Positions 8,669-16,221 of a DNA stretch of 64,000 nt are shown one piece after another (within the stretch, counting starts at the first letter, position 1; each line of letters opens with the position of its first letter). Origin of the DNA: CAXBDP01 sp963974465 (lineage in GTDB: Bacteria > Bacteroidota > Bacteroidia > Cytophagales > Cyclobacteriaceae). The notes under the pieces are model-generated. The model was not told the DNA's origin. It worked only from the letters and a program-made list of their open reading frames with translations, and did not search any database. Location: NCBI GenBank assembly GCA_049340005.1, contig JBMPIY010000003.1; one strand, written 5' to 3'. The position numbers were made by a program, and so were the translations under genes.

Positions 8669-9157
8669 ATGGATAAAAAAGAGAGATTTATAAAAGTCAT
8701 AAAAGATAATGAAGGGTTGATATTTAAAGTAGCTACCCTTTACACTAACAATCTTCAAGACAAGGAGGACTTGTGTCAGGAAATTGTCTTTCAGCTATGG
8801 AAATCCTTCGACTCGTTCAATGAAATGTCAAAATTAAGTACTTGGATGTATCGGGTGGCGATGAACACGGCTATTTACAATTTGAAGAGTAGCAAAAAGC
8901 AAGTAAACACCAGCCCAATTGATTTAACTACGTTGCGATTTGCTGATGTAACAGACCAGTTGGAAGAGGACAGATTGAAATTACTTTATGAGCATATTCA
9001 AATGTTAAACCTATTCGAAAAAGGTATTATACTGCTTTTTCTTGAGGGAAAGAGTCATCAAGAAATCGCTGAATTCATTGGTATATCGATTAGTAACGTA
9101 GGAACAAAAATTTCGAGAATCAAAGAGAAACTGAAATCACAAATCATTAAAAAATAG
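8669..9157 (+). CDS. ECF-type RNA polymerase sigma factor
   Basis: A 162-residue sigma-70 family protein with region 2 ('DLCQEIVFQLWKSF', 'STWMYRVAMNTAIY', about residues 30-70) and region 4 helix-turn-helix ('GKSHQEIAEFIGISISNVGTKISRI', about 125-152). No region 3, as expected for ECF sigma factors. The membrane protein gene begins 5 bases after its stop, so they form an operon typical of Bacteroidota sigma/membrane-partner pairs. What it responds to is unknown. Confidence 0.9.
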   Translation: MDKKERFIKVIKDNEGLIFKVATLYTNNLQDKEDLCQEIVFQLWKSFDSFNEMSKLSTWMYRVAMNTAIYNLKSSKKQVNTSPIDLTTLRFADVTDQLEEDRLKLLYEHIQMLNLFEKGIILLFLEGKSHQEIAEFIGISISNVGTKISRIKEKLKSQIIKK

Positions 9158-9162
9158 TAATC

Positions 9163-9765
9163 ATGGAACTGGAAGAAATGAAGAATACTTGGCTAGAAAT
9201 GAGTAGAAGATTGGAAAAACAAGAAATTCTGACGAATCAAGTCATCGAAAAAATGACAAAAGAAAGATATGTTAATAAATTTAGCAAACTACAAATTTAT
9301 GAAACTATAGGTTCTGTAATATGCTATGGTAGTGCTATATTCTTAATTATTAATTTTGAAAAATTAGACTCTTGGTATTTAATATTATTCGGTATAATAA
9401 CCTTGCTGTTGTTACTAGTTTTGCCAGTATTGACTTTAAGAAAAATTGGCAATATGAAAAAATTAAATATTGCCAATAGTAATTATAAAGATGTTTTAGT
9501 TGGGTTTCAGAAAGCTAAAAAAGCGTTGTTTTTCACTCAAAAAATGACACTATATTTAAGTCTTGTTTTAGCAATTATCATCTTGCCTGTCACTTCAAAA
9601 ATATTTAAAAATAAAGATCTTTTTGAAGCAGCGCATATTAATAATCTTTGGATCTATATCCCTATACTTTTAATCTTCTTATTTTTTCTTTCGCGTTGGG
9701 TATTCAAAGGTTATAGGAGTGTCACGAATTCTGCAGAAAATATCTTAAAGGAAATAGATAGTTAA
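9163..9765 (+). CDS. Membrane protein, putative anti-sigma partner
   Basis: A 200-residue protein with a charged N-terminal ~45 residues ('MELEEMKNTWLEMSRRLEKQ') followed by four hydrophobic segments (about 48-65, 69-90, 127-145, 164-182). Genes of this shape sit next to ECF sigma factors in many Bacteroidota and are assumed to hold the sigma factor at the membrane; no anti-sigma motif is visible, so the role is inferred from position. Five bases separate it from the sigma gene. The third gene of the unit is truncated (next entry). Confidence 0.75.
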   Translation: MELEEMKNTWLEMSRRLEKQEILTNQVIEKMTKERYVNKFSKLQIYETIGSVICYGSAIFLIINFEKLDSWYLILFGIITLLLLLVLPVLTLRKIGNMKKLNIANSNYKDVLVGFQKAKKALFFTQKMTLYLSLVLAIIILPVTSKIFKNKDLFEAAHINNLWIYIPILLIFLFFLSRWVFKGYRSVTNSAENILKEIDS

Positions 9766-9886
9766 TTTCGATAAGGTTAAGGAAAATTCTTTCCTCCATC
9801 AATAACTAACAATCAACAAAGGATTCAAATTCTTACCCGGCTGAACTATTAGTAACAGGATAGCTATGCCCAAAAACAAAAATATC

Positions 9887-10039
9887 ATGAAAAAATTAGT
9901 AGCAATTTTATGCTTTGTATTATTCTCCTTCTCAGCATTTACTCAGGACATTGAGGGTAAATGGAACGGGAACTTGGAAGTATCATCTAATCCTGTAATC
10001 CCAAAAATCTTAATTCTGACAATTGCAGTAAAAGTTTGA
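9887..10039 (+). pseudogene. Truncated exported protein, cut by repeat B
   Basis: ATG at 9887 begins a clear signal peptide ('MKKLVAILCFVLFSFSAFTQ') followed by 'DIEGKWNGNLEV', the start of a mature domain like those of secreted Bacteroidota hydrolases (alpha/beta hydrolase type is possible but not shown). After about 43 codons the sequence switches to repeat B and the frame stops at 10,039. The gene is therefore a 5' fragment, probably the lost effector of the sigma/anti-sigma unit. Confidence 0.6.
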
Positions 10040-10080
10040 GAGTGATTGAATAGAAATATTCCTTTCGTCAGCTCTGAAGA
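10018..10080. repeat. Repeat B, copy 3 (partial)
   Basis: About 63 bp beginning GACAATTGCAGTAAAAGTTT and containing GAATAGAAATATTCC, matching the right half of repeat B at 14,350-14,410. Its left edge is the point at which the exported protein gene above is truncated, which gives one breakpoint of the element. The following 10,081-10,317 shows no gene I can support. Confidence 0.7.
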
Positions 10081-10317
10081 AGAGCCAGGCTTCACTGCAG
10101 CCTTGCGGCAAACCAGCTTGCGAATGCTTTGCTTCGAGGCCTTACCCCCGCACACAAGGGACTTTATTCATGTTGTATTGGTATTAGAAAGGAATTCATG
10201 AATCCTTCGCATTTCACCCTCTGGAATATCTTGGTGTCTTCGTTACTAGATGCACATGCTGGACACACACGCAACAAAAAAAATAGGGCGAAAAGTGCTA
10301 AATTTGAACGACATAAC

Positions 10318-10410
10318 GTTTAATAAACGGCTTGCGATAAACTTGATAGGGAGGTGCTTTGAAATTCCTTACATTTCTTATTGCCAACCGTTGTGGCTAG
10401 TTTGAAACAA
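10318..10410. repeat. attC-like imperfect hairpin before a cassette gene
   Basis: The arms ACGGCTTGCGATAA (about 10,327-10,340) and TTATTGCCAACCGT (about 10,379-10,392) pair at 11 of 14 positions around a ~38-base inner part. The right arm is followed by TGTGGCTAGTTTGAAAC and, 20 bases later, the ATG of a serine hydrolase. Size, imperfect pairing and position right before a gene resemble integron recombination sites. It is not proven, because the standard R boxes are not exact. Confidence 0.4.
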
Positions 10411-10428
10411 CATCGCGCAGAAAATAAA

Positions 10429-11466
10429 ATGACTGTAAGAAAATCAAAAAAAATAATCAGAATTTTATTATTTTTGGGAACAATAACCTCATTGTATTTT
10501 GTTCCGTGGCCTATTGTGGCAGCTTGGATAAAGCCACTCCCAAACACCGTTCAGGAACAAGTTAATAAAGCAGCGGATTATGGATTTGACGGTATTGTTG
10601 TTTGTGTAAACAAAGCAGGTAATCAATCAGAATTTTATACTTCAGGTTACAAAAACAGAGAAAATAAGATTCCAGCTGACCCAAATGCATTATTTAAAAT
10701 TGCTAGTGTAAGTAAATTGTATAATGCAGTAGCTGTTACAAAACTGGTTTCCGATGGAAACCTATCTTTAGAGAAAACACTCGCAGATTATTTGCCCGAA
10801 TTGAAAGGCAGGATAAAATATGCCGATAAAATCACTGTAAGAATGATGGTTCAACATCGCAGCGGTATTCCTGATTATGTTCGTACCCAAAATTATTGGC
10901 TGCATCCAAAAGAAAATAGTGATGAACAACTTGCTTTGATTCTTGATTTGCCAGCTGATTTCGAACCCGACAAAAGGTATGAATATTCCAATACAAATTA
11001 TTTATTACTTAACAGAATAATGAATCGAGTTCTTGGTTATAGAACTTTCCAATACATTCAGGAAGAAATTTTAAACCCATTGAATCTAAAGCATACTTTT
11101 GGCTCAATTCAGGACGTAAATATAGATGATGTGATGAGCGGTTACTATGTGGGTTATGATACGGATTTAAAAACGGATAATATAGGCTCAATTCTAGTGA
11201 CAGCAGAAGATTTGAGCATATTCATACGAGCGTTAAATGATGGTTCTGTTTTTAGAGATAAAAAGGAACAAGAAATCTATTCATCCATTTATAAGTACGA
11301 GCACACAGGTTTGATACCGGGATACCAAACTATTGCCAAATATCATAAGGATATAGATGCTGTCGTTATACAATTTACAAACACAGTAAACTTTGATGGC
11401 TATAATTGGAATATGTCAGAAATAATGTATAATCGAATTACTAATATATTGAGAAGGAAAAACTAA
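10429..11466 (+). CDS. Serine hydrolase, beta-lactamase class C-like
   Basis: A 345-residue protein with an N-terminal membrane anchor or signal (about residues 9-33). Catalytic motifs: SxxK at S93-K96 (SVSK), YSN at 186-188 and an HTG box (EHTGLIPG) in the last quarter, as in class C beta-lactamase/D-Ala-D-Ala peptidase-like enzymes. The ATG at 10,429 is preferred over an upstream in-frame TTG that lies inside the attC-like hairpin. It is the second hydrolase of this superfamily in the island, but the two are not close relatives by eye. Substrate unknown. Confidence 0.88.
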   Translation: MTVRKSKKIIRILLFLGTITSLYFVPWPIVAAWIKPLPNTVQEQVNKAADYGFDGIVVCVNKAGNQSEFYTSGYKNRENKIPADPNALFKIASVSKLYNAVAVTKLVSDGNLSLEKTLADYLPELKGRIKYADKITVRMMVQHRSGIPDYVRTQNYWLHPKENSDEQLALILDLPADFEPDKRYEYSNTNYLLLNRIMNRVLGYRTFQYIQEEILNPLNLKHTFGSIQDVNIDDVMSGYYVGYDTDLKTDNIGSILVTAEDLSIFIRALNDGSVFRDKKEQEIYSSIYKYEHTGLIPGYQTIAKYHKDIDAVVIQFTNTVNFDGYNWNMSEIMYNRITNILRRKN

Positions 11467-12076
11467 CTACAATTGTATAAGTGTAGTGTTGTCTAATATA
11501 CTGAAAATAAACGGATTGAATATTTACAAACATAAGATCAAACCGAGAGTAAAGTGCTCCTAATCCCGCACCACCCTTATATCAAAACATTAGGTTTCAT
11601 TAGAAAAACAAAATGGAATTAAAGATATCAGATTTGATTGCAAATGAAATGTCTCTTTCTCCTGAAGAAATACAACCCCTTTGAGGATCATGATAAACCA
11701 CCCGACATTAACCCAAAGGGGTCATTGTTTCCAAATTATGCGTAATACCCTTAAAAAAATTCTCAAACCAAGTTTTACAAGTAGTGCGAAAATTACCTAG
11801 GACAGCATTGATCTAAATTCATTGCAATTTGCTAGCTTTCGTTCACGGTGAAAAATCCTCGCGGATTTCCCGCAACCAGCCATACACAAAAACCATTGTT
11901 CTCAATTTAGAAAATTTAGTTTTATCGTGAATTTAATAAATCATAACACTTTACTTTTGGTCGTTATATTCAAAAAAGAAGGATAGGTATCTAGCAAAGG
12001 TATATGCTATTAATGATATGATTTTATACTGCTCATATACGTGTATTTTAATACTAAAATGCTAAATAATAATTGA
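11467..12076. other. 610-bp spacer without a supported gene
   Basis: I see no intact gene, intron relic or copy of repeat A or B. A 34-codon frame near 11,648-11,752 ('KYNPFEDHDKPPDINPKGSL') ends at TAA and looks like a leftover coding piece of unknown origin. The region just before 12,077 is very A/T-rich and probably holds the promoter of the peptidase gene. Confidence 0.5.
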
Positions 12077-13939
12077 ATGATATCAATTAAATCCTTAACT
12101 ATCATATTGATTCTCACTAGTCATTTTTGCTTTTCTCAAGCTAGCCTACCCATACCAACCAATTTTAAAGCTGCATATGAAAGGGACACAAGGGATAAGG
12201 CCGGCATTCCGGGTAAAAATTACTGGCAAAATGCAGCTGATTACCATCTTAAGATCAAATTCAATCCTGCCACCCGCTTACTTCAAGGCAGGGTTAGCAT
12301 AGACTACGCCAACCATAGCCCGGATACCCTACATCAGGTTGTTTTTAAGTTATTTCCGAATTTATATCAGGCAGGCGCCGTCCGTAAAATGCATGTTTCA
12401 CCAGAAGATGTAAGCCAAGGTGTGAAAATCCAATCAATACAAATCAATAACCAGTCACTGGCTCCGGAAAATTTCAGAATTAGAGGTACCAATATGACGG
12501 TTAGGGATGCCTTTATACTGCCGGGACAAAAAGCTCAATTTGAAATCACCTATGCTTATGAGTTAAACAAAAATTCTTTTATACGTACAGGGCAAGTGGA
12601 TTCCGGAGCTTTTGTGATTGCTTACTTTTTCCCTCGCATTGCTGTGTATGACGACATAGATGGCTGGGATGACTATCCGTATACTGGCAGAGAAGAATTT
12701 TATAATGACTATGGGGATTTCAGAGCGGAAATTACTGTTCCTGACGATTACCAAATTTGGGCTACAGGTGATCTGAAAAATCCTGATTCGGTGTACGAAC
12801 CTGAATTTGTACAACGCATTCATAAAGCATCTGTAAGTGATGAGATAACTGATATCATTACAACCTCGGATCTACAGAAAGGAAATATAACGCAAAAACA
12901 TGGATGGAATACCTGGATATTTGAGGCCGAAAATGTAAGTGATTTTGCATTTACTGCCAGCAACCATTATATATGGAAAGCCTCCAGTGTTGCAGTTGAC
13001 CTTGCTTCAAAGAGGCGTACTCGGGTGGATGCCGTTTTTAATCCCGATCATGAAGCTTACTTGCCTGTGGTAAATTATGCGCGTACATCTGTTTCGCTAA
13101 TTTCTCATCAATTCCCAGGGGTACCTTTTCCATATGCTCACATAACTATTTTTGAAGGGTTGGATGCAATGGAATATCCTATGATGGTGAATAACCTCCC
13201 GTTCGAAGAAAGTGATGCAGTCATGTTTACCATCCATGAAATTTTTCATTCTATTTTCCCTTTTTATGTCGGCAGTAATGAAACGAAATATTCTTTTATG
13301 GATGAAGGTTGGGCCACTTTAACAGAGTTTCTGCTTTATCCTTTTTTTGATGTCGCTTATCCTCTTGAATACGATATGAGCGATGTGAATAATACGGCAG
13401 GCATGGATCAGGATATACCCATCATCACTCTTACCCCTCAATTATATGGCAAGGCTAGGTATGCTAATAAAGATCTTAAGCCTGCACTAGGATTTCTTTA
13501 TGTGAAAGAAATGCTTGGTGACAGCCTGTTTAATACCGCTTTGAAATTTTATATAGATCAATGGAAAGGAAAACACCCTACACCTTATGATTTTTTTAAT
13601 TGTTTTAATAAAGGTGCTGGGCTAGACTTAAATTGGTTTTGGAAGAATTGGTTTTTTGAGAAGAATGTCCCTGACCTGGCTATCGGTGAAGTAAAACATA
13701 ACCAGTTAAGTTATACAGTAGTCATTAACAAAATTGGAGATGCAATTGTACCTGTTCATCTAACTATCATCTATAAAGATGAAACGCAGGAAGTAATTCA
13801 AAAAGATATAAGCTGTTGGGCTAAAGGGAACACATCCATACATCTAGAATTCAATGCAAAAAAATTAGTGAAAAAATTGGTTTTGGGATTAGATTATGAT
13901 GTAGATGTTAACCTGGAAAACAATATGCTTAGTTTCTAG
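12077..13939 (+). CDS. Secreted M1-family zinc metallopeptidase
   Basis: A 620-residue protein with an N-terminal signal peptide (about 1-20). The zinc site is HEIFH at 387-391 and the third ligand E410 in 'DEGWA', with the standard 18-residue spacing of M1 gluzincins. The ~200 residues before it are the beta-sandwich typical of aminopeptidase N relatives ('DYHLKIKFNPATRLLQGRVSI' region). The substrate-binding GxMEN motif appears only loosely as 'DAMEYPMMV', so a strict aminopeptidase activity is not certain. It is probably in the periplasm or outside. An antisense intron relic starts 23 bases after the stop. Confidence 0.88.
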   Translation: MISIKSLTIILILTSHFCFSQASLPIPTNFKAAYERDTRDKAGIPGKNYWQNAADYHLKIKFNPATRLLQGRVSIDYANHSPDTLHQVVFKLFPNLYQAGAVRKMHVSPEDVSQGVKIQSIQINNQSLAPENFRIRGTNMTVRDAFILPGQKAQFEITYAYELNKNSFIRTGQVDSGAFVIAYFFPRIAVYDDIDGWDDYPYTGREEFYNDYGDFRAEITVPDDYQIWATGDLKNPDSVYEPEFVQRIHKASVSDEITDIITTSDLQKGNITQKHGWNTWIFEAENVSDFAFTASNHYIWKASSVAVDLASKRRTRVDAVFNPDHEAYLPVVNYARTSVSLISHQFPGVPFPYAHITIFEGLDAMEYPMMVNNLPFEESDAVMFTIHEIFHSIFPFYVGSNETKYSFMDEGWATLTEFLLYPFFDVAYPLEYDMSDVNNTAGMDQDIPIITLTPQLYGKARYANKDLKPALGFLYVKEMLGDSLFNTALKFYIDQWKGKHPTPYDFFNCFNKGAGLDLNWFWKNWFFEKNVPDLAIGEVKHNQLSYTVVINKIGDAIVPVHLTIIYKDETQEVIQKDISCWAKGNTSIHLEFNAKKLVKKLVLGLDYDVDVNLENNMLSF

Positions 13940-13961
13940 TCGCCGTGAAAAGAATAAGCAT

Positions 13962-14287
13962 ATCAAGTAGGTCGACCTGAGTCAAATAGCTCAGATTTAG
14001 GCTCTCACACCACCGTAAATACATGAGCTAAGCTCGGTAATTTCAAACATTTTTTTCATTACCATGTACGGCGGTTCGTAAAGCATAGGAATGACGCTCT
14101 TTACAACAATATGCCCTTTCCGCTAATATAAGACGGGGCTACTCTGAGGTTCCTTAACGAATTTTCAACACAATACGTCGACCCTTTACCCAAGCGTAAG
14201 AACTCCTCCTTTTCTGTAAGCTCAAATGCTACTATGACCCCTGCTGATTTCTCAACCTTTGGACGTCACTATGCTGTGCTACCTCAT
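13962..14287 (-). mobile_element. Group II intron 3'-end relic 4
   Basis: On the minus strand it ends ...GTCGACCTACTTGAT at 13,962. The domain V region (14,008-14,077) has outer stem GAACCGCCGTACATG...TTTACGGTGGTG with a ~35-nt apical expansion carrying the same core (GAGCT...CTCGGTAATTTCA) as relic 2. No coding sequence remains. The interior 14,080-14,287 is not visibly like relics 2 and 3. Confidence 0.6.
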
Positions 14288-14410
14288 TAAAAAAAATCTG
14301 TGAAATCATTTAATCCCTGAAGCAATCAGGTTCTTAATCAGTGGTTCAGACAATTGCAGTGAACATTTGGGAGTGATTGAATGGAAATATTCCTTACGTC
14401 AGCTCTGAAG
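14288..14410. repeat. Repeat B, copy 2
   Basis: Full copy beginning AAAAAAATCTGTGAAATCAT and ending TCCTTACGTCAGCTCTGAAG. It lies between relic 4 and repeat A, the same order (relic, B, A, gene) as at 964-1559. Confidence 0.75.
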
Positions 14411-14422
14411 GATCACTATTGC

Positions 14423-14602
14423 TTGATTAGAAAAGAAATTAGCGAAGTGATATCACAAATACTATTGAAAATAAAAATAATGAGTAAAACTCGGATTGGT
14501 CAAGCGAATTAAAATGCAAATCGATAAATTAGGTCTGACTAATGAAGACTTAGCCCTCGGAATTAGCCAGATTTAAGAGCTTCTATTTCGTTAGAAAGAA
14601 TT
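14423..14602. repeat. Repeat A, copy 5 (diverged left end)
   Basis: Runs from TTGATTAGAAAAGAAATTAG to TTTCGTTAGAAAGAATT. It is more diverged than copies 1, 3 and 4 but colinear. It ends 59 bases before the ATG of the DHFR-like gene. Confidence 0.8.
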
Positions 14603-14661
14603 GAAAAAAGACACAGCACGTACTTAAGCGACTAAAATTAGAAACCAATAAAAAAATAAAA

Positions 14662-15282
14662 ATGAGTAAAATAATCTTTGACACTGGGGTATCACTTGAC
14701 GGTTTTTTCGCAGGAAACAATAGAGGGCCAAAAAATCCTATGGGTGGAGTTTCAGGACAAATACATTCGTGGATGTTTAATCAAAAAGCATTTTGGGAAT
14801 ACTTAGGAATTGAAGGAGGCAAAGAAGATGGGTCTGATGGGAAATTTATTAGAGAAACCATTGAAAGAACAGGTGCATTCATTATGGGAAAACGAATGTT
14901 TGAGGAAGGTGAAGTAAGTTGGCCAAATGACCTTTACAAAGCAGATGTTTATGTTTTAACACGCGAAAGGCGAAAACCTTGGGTTCAAGAAGGAACGACA
15001 ACTTTTTACTTTATAAATGACGGAATAGAAAGTGCCCTTGAGAAAGCCATACAATCCGCAAAAGGAAAGGATGTAAGAATACAAGGTGGAGCAAATACCA
15101 TTCAACAATTTCTCAACGCAGGACTTGTCGATGAATTTTTTATTCACATCGCACCTGTTTTCTTGGGTAGTGGTATCCGATTGTTTGATGGCATTGACAA
15201 AAACAAATATGACATTCAAATTGCAGAAGTAATACCATCTGACCTGACTACACACTTGAGATATAAATTGACAAAGAAATGA
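14662..15282 (+). CDS. Dihydrofolate reductase/RibD C-terminal-like protein
   Basis: A 206-residue RibD_C/DHFR superfamily protein. It opens with 'IIFDTGVSLDGFFAGNNRGP', has 'FIMGKRMFEEGEVSWP' and 'YVLTRERRKPW' in the middle, then the cofactor-binding 'VRIQGGANTIQQFLNAGLV' and 'HIAPVFLGSGIRLFDGI'. It is a stand-alone reductase of unknown substrate, in the YwjB/YyaP-like group by general resemblance. It occupies a single-gene unit after repeat A. About 30 bases downstream starts the damaged HhH gene. Confidence 0.87.
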   Translation: MSKIIFDTGVSLDGFFAGNNRGPKNPMGGVSGQIHSWMFNQKAFWEYLGIEGGKEDGSDGKFIRETIERTGAFIMGKRMFEEGEVSWPNDLYKADVYVLTRERRKPWVQEGTTTFYFINDGIESALEKAIQSAKGKDVRIQGGANTIQQFLNAGLVDEFFIHIAPVFLGSGIRLFDGIDKNKYDIQIAEVIPSDLTTHLRYKLTKK

Positions 15283-15310
15283 AAACAGAACCCAAATATT
15301 GATAAATAAA

Positions 15311-15615
15311 TTGGCGACTGAGAAAATAAAAAGACTTGTGAATTTGGACACACGTTCTACAAAAGCTCTGACTGTCCGACTTGTGAGAAACTGAAAGAGC
15401 CTACCACGGGATTTTTAGCCTTATTGAGTAGCCCTGCAAGAAATGCTTTACTCCATCAGGGAATAGATACAATTCAGAAATTATCCGAACATACGGGGAA
15501 AGAAACTTTAAACCTACACGGTATTGGAAAAGCTTCATTACCTGTTTTTGAAAAATCGCTTGATGAGCAAGGGTTAACATTTAGACAGGATGAGAATAGA
15601 AAACCTGAAGAATAA
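15311..15615 (+). pseudogene. RNAP-alpha-CTD-like helix-hairpin-helix protein, 5' end frameshifted
   Basis: From 15,337 the frame reads 'CEFGHTFYKSSDCPTCEK', a CxxC-containing start, then a ~60-residue domain ('LLSSPARNALLHQGIDTIQKLSEHTG' and 'LHGIGKASLPVFEKSL') like the C-terminal domain of RNA polymerase alpha used in small Bacteroidota proteins. The frame meets a stop at 15,319 without an ATG. The other frame has TTG at 15,311 reading 'LATEKIKR', so one missing base near 15,335 would rejoin a natural start. I take it as a frameshifted gene; a short product from TTG 15,424 is the alternative. Confidence 0.6.
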
Positions 15616-15779
15616 TTGCAGCATTAAATATAACACTTGACGGAATTTGTGAGCATACGGCAGGAATTCCAAATGAAGAAATACATCGGCATTATCCAGA
15701 ATTATTGGGACAGGGAGACGCAATTTTTACGACAGAACAACAAGACAACTTAACAATCCCCATTCTCAACATCTTTTAA
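15612..15779 (+). pseudogene. N-terminal remnant of a third DHFR/RibD-like reductase
   Basis: The frame at 15,612-15,779 reads 'IIAALNITLDGICEHTAGIP' then 'EEIHRHYPELLGQGDAI', the typical opening of DHFR-like proteins. It has lost its ATG (joined to the end of the HhH gene) and everything after about 40 residues. The tail overlaps the convergent MerR gene. It marks a deletion or recombination junction between cassettes. Confidence 0.65.
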
Positions 15780-16112
15780 TGACGTGACTAAAAATTTTCG
15801 GACTTGCTTCAATTCACGAATTTTTGCATCAACTTCACTAATTTTGTTTTGTACTATTTCAATCTTCTTGCTTGCCGACAGTTTATTACTAAACCAATCA
15901 TTCAATGATTTTTTTATTTCTGACAAAGTGAACCCAGCTTTTTTTGCTTGAACAATCCATTCGACTTTTTCGACAAGAATCTCATCATACTGTTTGTAAT
16001 TATTGGACTTGACGGAATCATCCGACCTGCCTGTTATCAATCCATAATTTTCATAATACCTCAATGTGGGTATTGACACACCTGTTCGCTTTGATAATTC
16101 ACTTATTAACAT
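15750..16112 (-). CDS. MerR family transcriptional regulator
   Basis: A 120-residue protein with an N-terminal winged helix-turn-helix ('ISELSKRTGVSIPTLRYYENYGLI', residues 3-26) and a C-terminal coiled coil (about 75-110). This is the short MerR type without a large effector domain. It is the only minus-strand gene of the island and diverges from the SDR; the 109-bp gap carries a 26-bp near-perfect palindrome. Probably it controls both itself and the SDR-MBL pair. Its 3' end overlaps the DHFR remnant. The single Cys at the C-terminus gives no hint of a metal ligand set. Confidence 0.9.
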   Translation of the reverse strand: MLISELSKRTGVSIPTLRYYENYGLITGRSDDSVKSNNYKQYDEILVEKVEWIVQAKKAGFTLSEIKKSLNDWFSNKLSASKKIEIVQNKISEVDAKIRELKQVRKFLVTSLKDVENGDC

Positions 16113-16141
16113 ACTTTCTGATTATTGTTGAAAAAATATAT

Positions 16142-16167
16142 CAAGTATGAAGTATACTTTATACTTG
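16142..16167. promoter_or_regulatory. Putative MerR operator palindrome
   Basis: CAAGTAT-G-AAGTATACTT-T-ATACTTG: 26 bp, symmetric at all but one base pair. It lies in the divergent gap, 29 bases from the MerR start and 54 from the SDR start. Long dyads between -35 and -10 are the known targets of MerR proteins, so this is the likely binding site. Confidence 0.7.
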
Positions 16168-16221
16168 TCAGTTGCAAACGTACAAAGTATCTTTGTCACT
16201 CAAAATTAATTTTAAAAAAAG

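Noticed and set aside
11612..11752. Short frames in the 11.5-12.0 kb gap
   Set aside because: They are 23 and 34 codons long, overlap each other and have no supporting context; noted only as a possible leftover fragment.
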